A stretch of DNA of 42,412 nt, taken from Deltaproteobacteria bacterium. GTDB taxonomy: Bacteria > Desulfobacterota > Desulfarculia > Adiutricales > Adiutricaceae. The notes beneath the pieces were generated by a model. It did not search any database and was not told the DNA's origin. It saw only the letters and a list, made by a program, of their open reading frames with translations. Positions 34,881-42,412 of the stretch are shown here, in pieces. The translations under genes were made by a program, and so were the position numbers. Numbering within the stretch: position 1 is the first letter of the stretch; the number at the start of each line of letters is the position of its first letter. The DNA is taken from contig JAISYP010000043.1 of assembly GCA_031269825.1 (NCBI GenBank), positions 1 to 42,412 on the forward strand, written 5' to 3'.

Positions 34881-34909
34881 TTGACATAAGCTTGGGCCAT
34901 AGTTATACT
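34881..34909 (+). promoter_or_regulatory. Near-consensus sigma-70 promoter of the alcohol dehydrogenase gene
   Basis: TTGACA (34881-34886), a 17-bp spacer and TATACT (34904-34909). This is the best promoter in the window. The start should be near 34916, giving a 187-nt leader in which CGGCTGTTAG (34956-34965) pairs perfectly with CTAACAGCCG (35057-35066) shortly before the ribosome site. Confidence 0.8.
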
Positions 34910-35102
34910 GCTTTCAAAGCCTAACAAAATACTTGATCAAAAAACGTAGACACGGCGGCTGTTAGCTTAACTTATTGTTTTTTATCAAATTTCCGTTCCA
35001 GCCATGGATCGTGTTTTGGTTTTTATTTGGGTGGCTCGCGCCCATTAACCCGCGGCCTAACAGCCGTAAAACCCCAACTGTTTTTGCTTAGGAGGCAACT
35101 CA

Positions 35103-36272
35103 ATGTCCCGTTTCACTATTCCGCGCGACATCTATTTCGGCCCAAACGCCATCGACGAACTTTCCAACTTGAAGGGCAGCAAAGCCATCGTTTGTTGTGG
35201 CGGCAGCGCCATGAAGAAACAAGGGATTCTCGATAAGGTCATCAACGCCCTTAAGAAGGGCGGCTTCTCCCAGGTTGAGACCTTCGAAAACATCGAGCCC
35301 GATCCCTCCATCGAGACCGTCATGAAGGGCGCGGAAAAAATGAGGTCTTTCGGGCCGGATTGGATCGTGGCTCTAGGTGGTGGTTCCCCCATCGACGCCG
35401 CCAAGTGTATGTGGGTGTTCTACGAGTATCCGGACGCCAAGTTTGAGGAAGTGTCCAAGCCTTTCAACATTCCGACCCTGCGGAAAAAGGCTCGCTTCTG
35501 CGCCATCTCCTCGACCTCCGGTACCGCCACGGAAGTTACCGCCTTCTCCGTCGTCACTGACTACAAGACGTACATCAAATATCCTTTGGCCGATTACAAC
35601 CTAACCCCAGACGTGGCCATTGTTGACCCGGAACCCCCCAAGGGCATGCCGGCTCTTCTGGTCTCTCACACTGGTATGGACGCTCTAACCCACGCCATCG
35701 AGGCCTATGTCGCTGGCTGGCATTCCCCCTTCTCTGATTGCAACGCCCTGGCGGCTGTTGATATGATCAACACCCACCTGGTTAAGTCCTATCAGGGTAA
35801 CATGGCTTCCCGCGAGCAGATGCACTATGCCCAGTGCTTGGCTGGTATCGCTTTCACCAACGCTCTTCTGGGTATCGTTCACTCCATGGCCCACAAGACC
35901 GGCGCTGTCTGGAAGATCCCGCACGGCTTGGCCAACGCCATCTATCTACCCTTTGTCATTCAGTTCAACGCCAAGGTTTCCAGCAACCGTTTCGCCACCA
36001 TCGCCCGTTATATCAAGATCGAGGGCACCAATGACGAATACTTGACCGACGCGTTGGCCCAGTATGTCAAGGATCTCAACGGCAAGCTGAACATCAAGCA
36101 AACCCTCAAAGAGAACGGCGTTGACAAGGCCGACTTTGACGCCAAGATCCGTCAAATCTCCGAGCGCGCCCTGGAAGACGCCTGCACCGGCTCCAACCCC
36201 AGGCCCATTAGCGTTGATGAGATGGAAAGACTGTTCCGGTACATTTACGAAGGCAAGAACGTCGATTTCTAA
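35103..36272 (+). CDS. adh: Iron-containing (group III) alcohol dehydrogenase
   Basis: A 389-residue NAD(P)-dependent Fe-ADH interconverting primary alcohols and aldehydes in the cytoplasm. The nucleotide loop GGGSPIDAAK begins at 92. Iron ligands by alignment with FucO-type enzymes are Asp193 and His197 (GMDALTHAIEAYVA), His260 (GIVHSMAH) and His274 (KIPHGLANA), with the family spacing. AGGAGG lies 8 nt before the ATG. Codon choice is biased toward C-ending codons unlike neighbours, which together with the strong promoter, structured leader and terminator suggests very high expression. In Desulfovibrio-like organisms such enzymes oxidise ethanol or reduce acetaldehyde. Exact substrate unknown. 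Confidence 0.92.
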   Translation: MSRFTIPRDIYFGPNAIDELSNLKGSKAIVCCGGSAMKKQGILDKVINALKKGGFSQVETFENIEPDPSIETVMKGAEKMRSFGPDWIVALGGGSPIDAAKCMWVFYEYPDAKFEEVSKPFNIPTLRKKARFCAISSTSGTATEVTAFSVVTDYKTYIKYPLADYNLTPDVAIVDPEPPKGMPALLVSHTGMDALTHAIEAYVAGWHSPFSDCNALAAVDMINTHLVKSYQGNMASREQMHYAQCLAGIAFTNALLGIVHSMAHKTGAVWKIPHGLANAIYLPFVIQFNAKVSSNRFATIARYIKIEGTNDEYLTDALAQYVKDLNGKLNIKQTLKENGVDKADFDAKIRQISERALEDACTGSNPRPISVDEMERLFRYIYEGKNVDF

Positions 36273-36297
36273 TCGACTCTCCTGTCCAGTCCTTAAA

Positions 36298-36333
36298 GGG
36301 ATCGCGATCTTCGGATCGCGGTTCCTTTTTTTT
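36298..36333 (+). terminator. Intrinsic terminator of adh with UUCG tetraloop
   Basis: GGGATCGCGATC pairs with GATCGCGGTTCC (12 pairs including wobble) around a TTCG loop closed by C-G, followed at once by eight T residues. It begins 26 bp after the adh stop. Confidence 0.93.
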
Positions 36334-36967
36334 GGTTAAGGTTTTTTCCCTGGTTTTTGGGGATAAGAACTTTATCTAATATTTTCCCGCCCTTTTCTTC
36401 TTTTCTCATTTCCTCCCCGCTCCCGGGTCAGCCTGGGACGACTAGGCGAGTAGGCGATTATGGCTGGTTAAGGGAAGTTTCTGGTAGTCTTTGGAAGACT
36501 ATAGTCGTCTATGGTAGTCTATGGAAGTTTATGGTAGTTTAGGGAAGTCGGCGCTAAGGTTTGGGAAAAACCTAGGTTGGGGAAAGCTAGACGGCTAATT
36601 TGGCGGGCTTGTTTTAGGAAAGAATAGTCAGGCCGGCTATAGGAAGGTCTAGTTAGGAAGGAAAAGTTAGCGAAAATTATGCTCCGTCGGCGGCTCCCCA
36701 AAAGTTTAGCTTCTTCGCCAACCCCATTAACCAATAAGATAGAATCATGATGATCCAGGATTGGCTAGTCTAAAAGGGTCTTTTTTTCGCTTTTTTGGTT
36801 CAGCCCCCCGTTTTTGTTGGGCGCTTTTTTCGGTTCCCAAAGTTTAATCGGAGCCGGAAAATTAGCTTGATCTTACTTTCAGATTACTCATAATATGAGC
36901 TAACAGGTCGCTCCGACCGGCCTTTGGGGTTTGTTCGCGGTTAATAATTTTGGGAATTAATTGGCCA
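36334..36967. other. Intergenic region between adh and opgG
   Basis: No gene is supported. It contains the 10-bp array at 36473-36552, a hairpin GGTCG-CTC-CGACC at 36906-36918, and ATTGGCCAAT (36959-36968), a palindrome that reaches the opgG start codon. No promoter could be chosen with confidence. Confidence 0.5.
36473..36552. repeat. Degenerate 10-bp tandem array
   Basis: GGTAGTCTTT, GGAAGACTATA, GTCGTCTAT, GGTAGTCTAT, GGAAGTTTAT, GGTAGTTTAG and GGAAGTCGGC. The last four units are in exact 10-bp register (36513-36552), alternating GGTAGT and GGAAGT. One unit per helical turn. Confidence 0.8.
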
Positions 36968-38686
36968 ATGAAAAATTATTCGGGTTCTAGTGGCGTTTTG
37001 GATCGGCTTTGGTTGGTCTGGGGCCAATTATTATTAATGTGGTTTTGGGGAGTGGGGCTAGTTTTAGCCGATCCGTCGATGGCGTTAGACCAGTCACGAG
37101 CGAAACCGCCCGTGTCCGAGGCCGCTCCAGAAATCTCGATCGCGCCTTCTCCGGAGGAGGCCGCGGACGAAATTCCCCCCGAGCCGGCTTTTGGTTTTGA
37201 CCAAGTTGAGCGTCTGGCTCGGGCTCTGGCTAACCAAAAGTATCAGGAGCAGGAGCCCCAAAAGGTCGCTTTTGTCCGCGAAAATCTCGGGGAAAACCTG
37301 TGGCGAGACATCAATTTTAAGGAAGATAGTCTCTTATGGACTGGGGAAGGTTTTTTTTCCGTGGGGTTCTGTCACCCGGGCTCGGTTTATGACCAGACCG
37401 TGGACATCCAGGTGGTGGAAGATGGCCAGGTTAGCCCGGTTAAGTTTCAAGCCCAGCTTTTTAATTACCCCTCCGCCGCTTTGTCGGCGAAGGTGGACGA
37501 GGAGGGTTTGGGATTTTCTGGGTTAAGTCTGTATTTTCCCGTCCATACCCAGGAGGCGAAAGAAAAAGGTCTAGTTTTTCTGGGGGCCAGTAATTTTCAG
37601 TCTTTGGCTCGGCGAGCCGATTTAGGACTGACCGCGCGGGGGCTCATCATTGACCCAGCTCTGCCCGAGGGCGAGCAATATCCCTATTTTCGGCGTTTTT
37701 GGTTGGTTAAACCTAAACCCGAGGATAGGGAAATGACTATTTACGCTCTTTTGGAGGCGCCTAGTCTGACCGGGGCCTTCGCTTTTGTGGTTAAACCGGG
37801 CGTGTCCACGGTGGTGGAGACCAAGGCGGTTCTCTTTTCCCGGCGAGGGCAATCATGGCCCCGTAAACTGGGCCTGGCCCCGGTGAGCGCCATGTACCTT
37901 TTTTCGGAAAAAGAAAACGCCTCCCCTTATGACTGGCGGCCTGAGGTGCACAGCGCCGACGCGTTACTGGTGTCGGTTGACCAACGGACTTGGTATCATC
38001 GGCCCCTCAATAATCCCCGTCGTCTCTTGTCGACCAGCTTTCATGAGTCGTCTTTCGCCGGATTCGGCCTCATCCAAAAGGATGGCTCTTTTGATCATTT
38101 CCAGGACTTTGGGGCCCGTTATGATCGACGGGCCTGGGTTTTCGTGGAGCCGGGGGACGGTTTTGAGCCGGGTCATCTAGAGCTTTTGGAGATTCCCAGT
38201 TCCCGGGAGATCCACGAAAACGTCCAGGCTTTCTGGGCGCGGGATTTAAGTTCCCAAAACGGCTCCCGCGAACTACGTTATGATTACAAACTGTATTGGA
38301 CGGCCCCGGGTAGCGTGCCTCATCTGTTGGGCCGGGTGGTGGCCAACCGGATCCTCACCAATTCCAACCCAGAGACCGCTGAATTTTTCGTGGATTTTGA
38401 GGGCGAGGCTTTAAACGCCTTGTCTGGGGAGACGGGGCTAGCCAGTCAAGTGGAAGCGGAGGGCGATATACCGCTTCTAGAGAAACATCTATTTAAAAAT
38501 CCGGTCACGGGGGGGTGGCGTTTAAGGTTTAAAGTCCGTTCCCCTTTAAGAGGGGGTATGGTGGACGCTCTTTTTAGCGGCCGCGATGGTAACTGGTGGG
38601 CTCCTCGGGTTAGGGCGCGCTTAGTCCGCGGGGAAAACTTGCCAGAGCCTTTAACCGAGACGTTTGTTTATGACTTCCACCAATGA
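36968..38686 (+). CDS. opgG: Periplasmic glucan biosynthesis protein OpgG/MdoG
   Basis: A 572-residue periplasmic protein needed to build or branch osmoregulated periplasmic glucans. The signal segment is LWLVWGQLLLMWFWGVGLVLA. Family features: FGFDQVERLARALANQKYQ, LWRDINFKEDSLLW, FQSLARRADLGLTARGLIID, EDFPYFRRFW-like EQYPYFRRFWLVKP, YALLEAPSLTGAFAFVVKPG and SSFAGFGLIQKDGSFDHFQD. The ATG at 36968 is chosen over a TTG six codons earlier; the ribosome site is weak (GGGA). A palindrome overlaps the start codon. The 3' end overlaps a small gene, which in turn overlaps opgH. Confidence 0.93.
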   Translation: MKNYSGSSGVLDRLWLVWGQLLLMWFWGVGLVLADPSMALDQSRAKPPVSEAAPEISIAPSPEEAADEIPPEPAFGFDQVERLARALANQKYQEQEPQKVAFVRENLGENLWRDINFKEDSLLWTGEGFFSVGFCHPGSVYDQTVDIQVVEDGQVSPVKFQAQLFNYPSAALSAKVDEEGLGFSGLSLYFPVHTQEAKEKGLVFLGASNFQSLARRADLGLTARGLIIDPALPEGEQYPYFRRFWLVKPKPEDREMTIYALLEAPSLTGAFAFVVKPGVSTVVETKAVLFSRRGQSWPRKLGLAPVSAMYLFSEKENASPYDWRPEVHSADALLVSVDQRTWYHRPLNNPRRLLSTSFHESSFAGFGLIQKDGSFDHFQDFGARYDRRAWVFVEPGDGFEPGHLELLEIPSSREIHENVQAFWARDLSSQNGSRELRYDYKLYWTAPGSVPHLLGRVVANRILTNSNPETAEFFVDFEGEALNALSGETGLASQVEAEGDIPLLEKHLFKNPVTGGWRLRFKVRSPLRGGMVDALFSGRDGNWWAPRVRARLVRGENLPEPLTETFVYDFHQ

Positions 38687-38957
38687 AAGCGGCGGGTTTA
38701 ACCAGCTCCAGGCTCTAAGGCGTTTGTTGTTACGTTTGGAGGTCTGGGGTTACGGGCCAGAAGAAAGCCTAAGCTTGGTCGAGGCGATCTGGGCGCGCCA
38801 GCCGACTAGTTTGGCCGAAGCCCTAAACCTATTAAGAAATTGGCCCGCCGTTCGCCCGGCCGCCTCTTATCCCCCTCATCAGCCGCCTTTAAATCGGCGC
38901 TCGATGATCACGGACGAATTATCCAATGGCGATTTTTTTAATGATTTGGAGTTATGA
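38670..38957 (+). CDS. Unknown 95-residue protein between opgG and opgH
   Basis: MTSTNESGGFNQLQALRRLL is the N-terminus, and the rest has predicted helices (LRLEVWGYGPEESLSLVEAI, SLAEALNLLRNW), a proline-rich stretch and an acidic tail ending DELSNGDFFNDLEL. There is no signal peptide. It overlaps the opgG stop by 17 bp and ends in the ATGA that starts opgH, which argues for a real, translationally coupled gene. OpgH here starts right at its first membrane helix and lacks the roughly 138-residue cytoplasmic N-terminal region of E. coli OpgH. A short piece, PPLNRRSMITD, faintly recalls E. coli PEAKRSSMFPD in that region. The small protein may be that N-terminal module encoded separately; this is inference. 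Confidence 0.65.
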   Translation: MTSTNESGGFNQLQALRRLLLRLEVWGYGPEESLSLVEAIWARQPTSLAEALNLLRNWPAVRPAASYPPHQPPLNRRSMITDELSNGDFFNDLEL

Positions 38958-41071
38958 GCGGCATGGACGTGGACGTGAGCCAGGACGTAGGTAGCCCAGA
39001 GCGACCAAAATGGGCTCGCGTGGGAAGTTTTCGGCGAACGGTTTTGTTAGCCCTTATTCTTCTGCCGACGCTGACGGCCTCTTGGGTGATGAACTCCTTG
39101 TTGCCTGACCAGGGGTTGGGCTGGCTAAACGTCATCATGACGGGGTTGTTCGCGATTTTATTTGGTTGGATTTCGGTGGGGTTTTGGAGTTCCTTGGCGG
39201 GCTTTTGGGTGATGGTTAAAAGAGGCGATGGGTTAAAAGTCTTAAAAAATTTACCGCCTCTGGATAGTTTGCCGTCGGATTTTCGGACAGCGATCCTGTT
39301 TCCGGTTTATAACGAAGACCCGCGAATGGTATTCGCGGGCGTGGACACTGTCCGACGCTCGCTCCAGCTCTCGGGCGAGGCGGATCATTTTGATGTTTTT
39401 GTTTTAAGCGACTCCACGGATCCTGATGTCTGGGTGGCGGAAGAGGAAGCTTTTGGCGAGGCGGCTAAGGTGGAAATGGGCGGCTCCCGCCTCTTTTATC
39501 GCCACCGGCTCGCTAACCTCAAACGCAAAAGTGGCAACATCGCCGATTTTTGTCGACGGTGGGGGGCGGACTACCGCTACATGATTATATTTGACGCGGA
39601 TAGTCTGATGTCGGCGGATTCCCTCATCCGCCTAACCCTGGCCATGGAAAGTCGCCCAGACATTGGGATTATCCAGTCCCCTCCCAAAGCCATTTTTAGC
39701 CAAACCCTCCTGGCCCGGATCCAACAGTTCGCCGGCCATCTTTACGGGCCCATTTTCGCGGCTGGGCTCCATTATTGGCAATTGGGCGAAGCTCAGTACT
39801 GGGGGCACAACGCCATTATCCGGTTGGAGCCTTTTGTCCGCTATTGTCAATTGCCGCGCGTGCCCGGGCGCTCGCCGCTTAGTGGGGACATTTTAAGTCA
39901 TGATTTCGTCGAGTCCGCTCTCATGCGGCGAGCCGGTTATGGGGTGTGGCTGGCTTATGATCTGGAGGGCTCCTGGGAACAAAGCCCCTCGACCTTAGTG
40001 GACGAGCTCATCCGGGATCGGCGTTGGTGCCAAGGGAATCTGCAGCATAGCCGCTTAGTTTTCGCGCGGGGCTTTTTTCCGACGCATCGGGCTTTGTTTA
40101 TCAACGGCATCATGAGTTATGGCTCGGCCTTATTGTGGCTTTTTTTCCTTTTGGCTTCCAGCGCCGAGGCTTTAAGTTCCATCCTCGTCGCTCCCATCTA
40201 TTTTCCCGAAGGCCCGAGTCTTTTTCCCGATTGGCCCAGGTATTTTCCGGTCTGGGCTTTAACTTTATTGTCCAGCACGGCTTTGTTGTTGTTTTTCCCC
40301 AAATTGTTGGCGGCGGTGGCGATCATCGCCCGCGGGCGGGTCAAGGCTTTTGGTGGTTTTTTCCCGCTCATGGGCTCCATCATTTTGGAAGTCTTAGTCT
40401 CCACTTTTTTGGCCCCCGTGCGGATGCTTTTCCACAGTCTTTTTGTGGTCACCACCTTTTTAGGTTTCCGGGTGACCTGGAGCGCTCAGAACCGGGATCT
40501 CGCCGGCGGGTTAACTTGGCTCTCAGCCACGAAATTTCATTGGTTTGGCGTGGTTTTGGGGTTGGTCTGGGGTCTATCGATGTACATAATTAGCCCAGGC
40601 TTTTTCCTGTGGCTGTCGCCAGTGGTGGCGGGGTTAGCTCTGTCGATTCCGTTATCCGTATTGACCAGTCGGGTTTCCTGGGGGAATTGGGCGTTTAAAC
40701 TAGGGTTATTGAAAACCCCGGCCGACACTCAGCCAGAGCCAGAGATCCAAGAATTGGCCAAAAGTCTCCAAGCCCCAGACCCAGTCTTGTTCTTAGACCT
40801 TCCGCCGGACAAGGGTTTTGTTCGGGCCGTGGTCATTCCCCAAACTTTAGAGCTGCATTTGTCTATCTCGGCTCGGAAGAGAAAACACGGGCCTAGGCAA
40901 AAAGCTCGGTTTTTAGAATTAAGGCGCCAGGCTTTGGAAAAGGGCCCGGACAGTTTAAGCGCTCGGGACAAAAAACTTTTGTTAAGCGATAGAGAGGAGT
41001 TAACGGCTTTACATTGGGCGGTGTGGAGCTTGGAAGGGGAGAAAGCTCGGCGCTGGGGGTTAGTGGATTGA
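38954..41071 (+). CDS. opgH: Glucans biosynthesis glucosyltransferase OpgH/MdoH
   Basis: A 705-residue inner-membrane GT2 glucosyltransferase that polymerises beta-1,2-linked glucan from UDP-glucose. Visible: an N-terminal pair of helices after RVGSFRRTVLLALILLP; ILFPVYNEDPRMVFAGVDT; KRKSGNIADFCRRWGADYRY; IIFDADSLMSADSLIRL (DxD); YWGHNAIIRLEPFV; LSHDFVESALMRRAGYGVW; and RDRRWCQGNLQHSR, the QxxRW-like site. Further helices and a cytoplasmic tail (LLLSDREELTALHWAVWSLEG) follow. The sequence aligns with E. coli OpgH except that the long N-terminal cytoplasmic region is absent. The start is in the ATGA overlapping the small gene. Confidence 0.95.
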   Translation: MSGMDVDVSQDVGSPERPKWARVGSFRRTVLLALILLPTLTASWVMNSLLPDQGLGWLNVIMTGLFAILFGWISVGFWSSLAGFWVMVKRGDGLKVLKNLPPLDSLPSDFRTAILFPVYNEDPRMVFAGVDTVRRSLQLSGEADHFDVFVLSDSTDPDVWVAEEEAFGEAAKVEMGGSRLFYRHRLANLKRKSGNIADFCRRWGADYRYMIIFDADSLMSADSLIRLTLAMESRPDIGIIQSPPKAIFSQTLLARIQQFAGHLYGPIFAAGLHYWQLGEAQYWGHNAIIRLEPFVRYCQLPRVPGRSPLSGDILSHDFVESALMRRAGYGVWLAYDLEGSWEQSPSTLVDELIRDRRWCQGNLQHSRLVFARGFFPTHRALFINGIMSYGSALLWLFFLLASSAEALSSILVAPIYFPEGPSLFPDWPRYFPVWALTLLSSTALLLFFPKLLAAVAIIARGRVKAFGGFFPLMGSIILEVLVSTFLAPVRMLFHSLFVVTTFLGFRVTWSAQNRDLAGGLTWLSATKFHWFGVVLGLVWGLSMYIISPGFFLWLSPVVAGLALSIPLSVLTSRVSWGNWAFKLGLLKTPADTQPEPEIQELAKSLQAPDPVLFLDLPPDKGFVRAVVIPQTLELHLSISARKRKHGPRQKARFLELRRQALEKGPDSLSARDKKLLLSDREELTALHWAVWSLEGEKARRWGLVD

Positions 41072-41084
41072 AGTTAGACGCGAC

Positions 41085-41235
41085 GAACATAACTAAAGAC
41101 GCGATAATTAAAAAGGACTAGCCCAAAGACTATTATCCCAAAAAGACTAGCGTCACAAAAAGACTAACCTCCCCAAAGATGATCATTCCAATAGACTATC
41201 AGGCCAACAGACCGGCTAAAAGATAGCGACAGACA
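41085..41235. repeat. Degenerate 14-18-bp tandem array after opgH
   Basis: Nine or so imperfect units built on AAAAAGACTA plus a C-rich tail, for example AAAAGGACTAGCCC, AAAGACTATTATCCC, AAAAAGACTAGCGTCAC, AAAAAGACTAACCTCCCC, AAAGATGATCATTCC and AATAGACTATCAGGCC. No T-rich terminator for opgH is visible before it. Confidence 0.7.
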
Positions 41236-41267
41236 CGGGCTAAAACAAAATCCCTGACTAAAAGCTA

Positions 41268-41438
41268 TTATTGGGCGGAGACGCGTAGTTCGGCCATCGG
41301 GATCCTGGATCTGGCGGACGTTAAATTTTTCTCCAGGCGCGATATGGCCCCATCGGCGAAACGAGCGTCTAATGGGTCACGCGGATGGATGATATCATTG
41401 CGGTTATCATCGGCGTTGTGGCGATCTAAAGTTGGGGC
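41268..41438 (-). pseudogene. Possible decayed coding fragment
   Basis: An open stretch of 56 codons ending TAA, without a start codon, reads APTLDRHNADDNRNDIIHPR, then DPLDARFADGAISRLEKNLT, and ends RIPMAELRVSAQ. The composition is protein-like and richer in GC than true spacers here. There is no family match, and it may be chance. Confidence 0.2.
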
Positions 41439-41762
41439 TTAATTTTCCGGCCACCATGGGCGCCTAACTCCCAGTCTCGACCACCTGACAAACAAGCGCG
41501 AGACTCGCGGGAACCCCGAAGGCCTATATTTAAGGAAGGCGAGGGCGGTTATAACTATTGGGGTTATTCCGATCGGAAGCGCGCGAGCGCTTACCAGGAC
41601 GATGACGGTAAACTGTACCTAAAAAATGTTTCCAAGTCTAATAAGCGTCGCGTTAAGCGTCATCGGAGTTTAAACGCGAGGCTTGGGTTGTTTTCGCGGC
41701 GTGATGGGCAAAAATACCGGCCGAGGCGTCTCCAAGAAAGGCGGCGGTCACTACGCTTATAG
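41430..41762 (+). pseudogene. Possible decayed coding fragment, Arg/Tyr-rich
   Basis: 110 codons open between stops but with no ATG or GTG at a plausible place and no ribosome site. It includes EGGYNYWGYSDRKRASAYQD and DDGKLYLKNVSKSNKRRVKR. Just past its stop the next frame continues in a similar vein (GGGHYAYRRARLRGR then stop), as after a frameshift. I do not recognise the parent gene. Confidence 0.25.
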
Positions 41763-41911
41763 ACGCGCTAGACTTCGTGGTCGTTAGCTTCCCGGCGTAT
41801 TTAGTGATCCGTTTTTTTAACCGATAACAAAAAGTCCCTATCGGAACTAGCTACGCTTATAGGGGCCAGCATGGCGACTAAAGGGAGCTCCTTTGGCTCG
41901 AGGGAATTTAG

Positions 41912-42046
41912 CCTGAAATTTTGGAAATCCTGTGGCGGGCGGAGCTTATGGAGAATCGTCGCCCCATCGACACTTTTGAGGGCCAATTTTCGGTTTCTAT
42001 GGTAGAACTGTATATAAAGTGTCTAACTGTCTGGGCGCTTATTTAA
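41912..42046 (+). pseudogene. Possible decayed coding fragment
   Basis: 44 codons open between stops: PEILEILWRAELMENRRPID then TFEGQFSVSMVELYIKCLTV. An ATG at 41948 has no ribosome site. It has protein-like composition but no recognised family. With the two fragments to its left it suggests that the 41.2-42.1 kb region is a gene graveyard; evidence is weak for each alone. Confidence 0.2.
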
Positions 42047-42373
42047 ACGCTTAAGAGCCAGACTGGGGAGGATCAGCCAATGGATTAATAATTGGATCTC
42101 CTTTGCGCGGAACCAGGTATAATTTTTGTAATCGCGCGATTCGCTTGAAAATTTCAGTACAATATAATAATTTAAAGCTTATGAATTAGATATGACAGAT
42201 TTATAAGTTACTATTTATTATTATTTTTAGAGATTTTAAAATAGAAAAAGATCTTTTTAGCAATTTAAAACATGTCAATGGAATGAAATTTATAATTTAG
42301 AGGCGACTGCGCAAACTGCGCAAGAACGTGGGTGAGTCATGCCCCTTTGGGCATTGACAAGTCCCTAGAGTGA

Positions 42374-42412
42374 AAGGAGTAGCGACCCATCATTAACCTC
42401 GAGCTACGCGCT
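42374..42412 (+). CDS. infC: Probable start of infC (translation initiation factor IF-3), partial, non-AUG start
   Basis: AAGGAG at 42374-42379 is followed 9 nt later by ATC ATT AAC CTC GAG CTA CGC GCT to the window end (coding from 42389). This reads I-I-N-L-E-L-R-A; IF-3 proteins begin with a segment like I-N-x-x-I-R-A-x-x-V-R. There is no ATG, GTG or TTG near the ribosome site. IF-3 genes are the classic users of AUU/AUC start codons, which let IF-3 repress its own translation; the Myxococcus infC homologue is reported to use AUC. The upstream hairpin ATGCCC/GGGCAT (42339-42354) and the tandem ACTGCGCAA pair (42306-42323) could be leader elements. Only eight codons are visible, so this remains provisional. 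Confidence 0.45.

Overview
The window reads as a chromosome segment of a Desulfobacterota-type (delta-proteobacterial) anaerobe, probably a lactate-oxidising, sulfate-reducer-like organism. The main evidence is a contiguous lactate operon (LldP permease, GlcD, GlcF, LutC, and a LutB-LutA fusion) in the arrangement I know from Desulfovibrio, followed by an iron-containing alcohol dehydrogenase under a near-consensus promoter. Periplasmic glucan genes (opgG/opgH) show a Gram-negative envelope. By my estimate only about 75% of the window is coding. Genes are moderately GC-rich, and they are separated by long, very AT-rich spacers holding palindromes, short tandem arrays and at least one dispersed repeat. 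That pattern suggests a genome that is degrading or rich in repeats. Genus cannot be set from sequence alone.

Layout. 1-4.3 kb (minus strand): a zinc-uptake locus of the ZrgA-E type (DUF2796 His-rich periplasmic protein, ABC ATPase, FtsX-like permease, DUF3299 protein) followed by a Fur/Zur regulator, with a near-perfect palindrome as likely Zur operator. 5.6-7.4 kb (minus): an AT-rich AAA-ATPase/PD-(D/E)XK gene whose upstream region is tandemly duplicated. 8-17.6 kb (plus): cysS, uvrB, recJ, a TPR-glycosyltransferase-like protein, and a large SF1 helicase whose N-terminus appears to carry a GreA/GreB-like domain. 18-22.2 kb: an orphan 142-residue protein, a Sel1-repeat lipoprotein with a Crp/Fnr regulator, a possible 14-codon peptide gene, and a PadR regulator. 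22.9-25.2 kb: glycerol facilitator plus COG0523 GTPase, translationally coupled and preceded by a strong promoter and a structured leader of about 355 nt. 26.5-33.8 kb: the lactate operon. 35.1-36.3 kb: the alcohol dehydrogenase with structured leader and terminator. 37-41.1 kb: opgG, a 95-residue unknown gene, and opgH, all overlapping. 41.1-42.4 kb: repeats, traces of decayed coding sequence and, at the edge, what looks like the start of infC with a non-AUG initiation codon.

How the genes work together. LldP imports lactate. GlcD/GlcF (D-lactate) and LutC/LutBA (L-lactate) oxidise it to pyruvate, passing electrons to FeS carriers, and the alcohol dehydrogenase links to ethanol/aldehyde metabolism. 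The zinc locus is a self-contained scavenging system with its own sensor. uvrB, recJ and the helicase form a DNA-repair/transcription-linked block.

The most novel items are a dispersed repeat of about 95-124 bp, present in three clear copies all oriented with local transcription; the GreA-like helicase fusion; the facilitator/GTPase operon with its leader; the small gene between opgG and opgH; and several intergenic arrays of degenerate 9-17 bp units.
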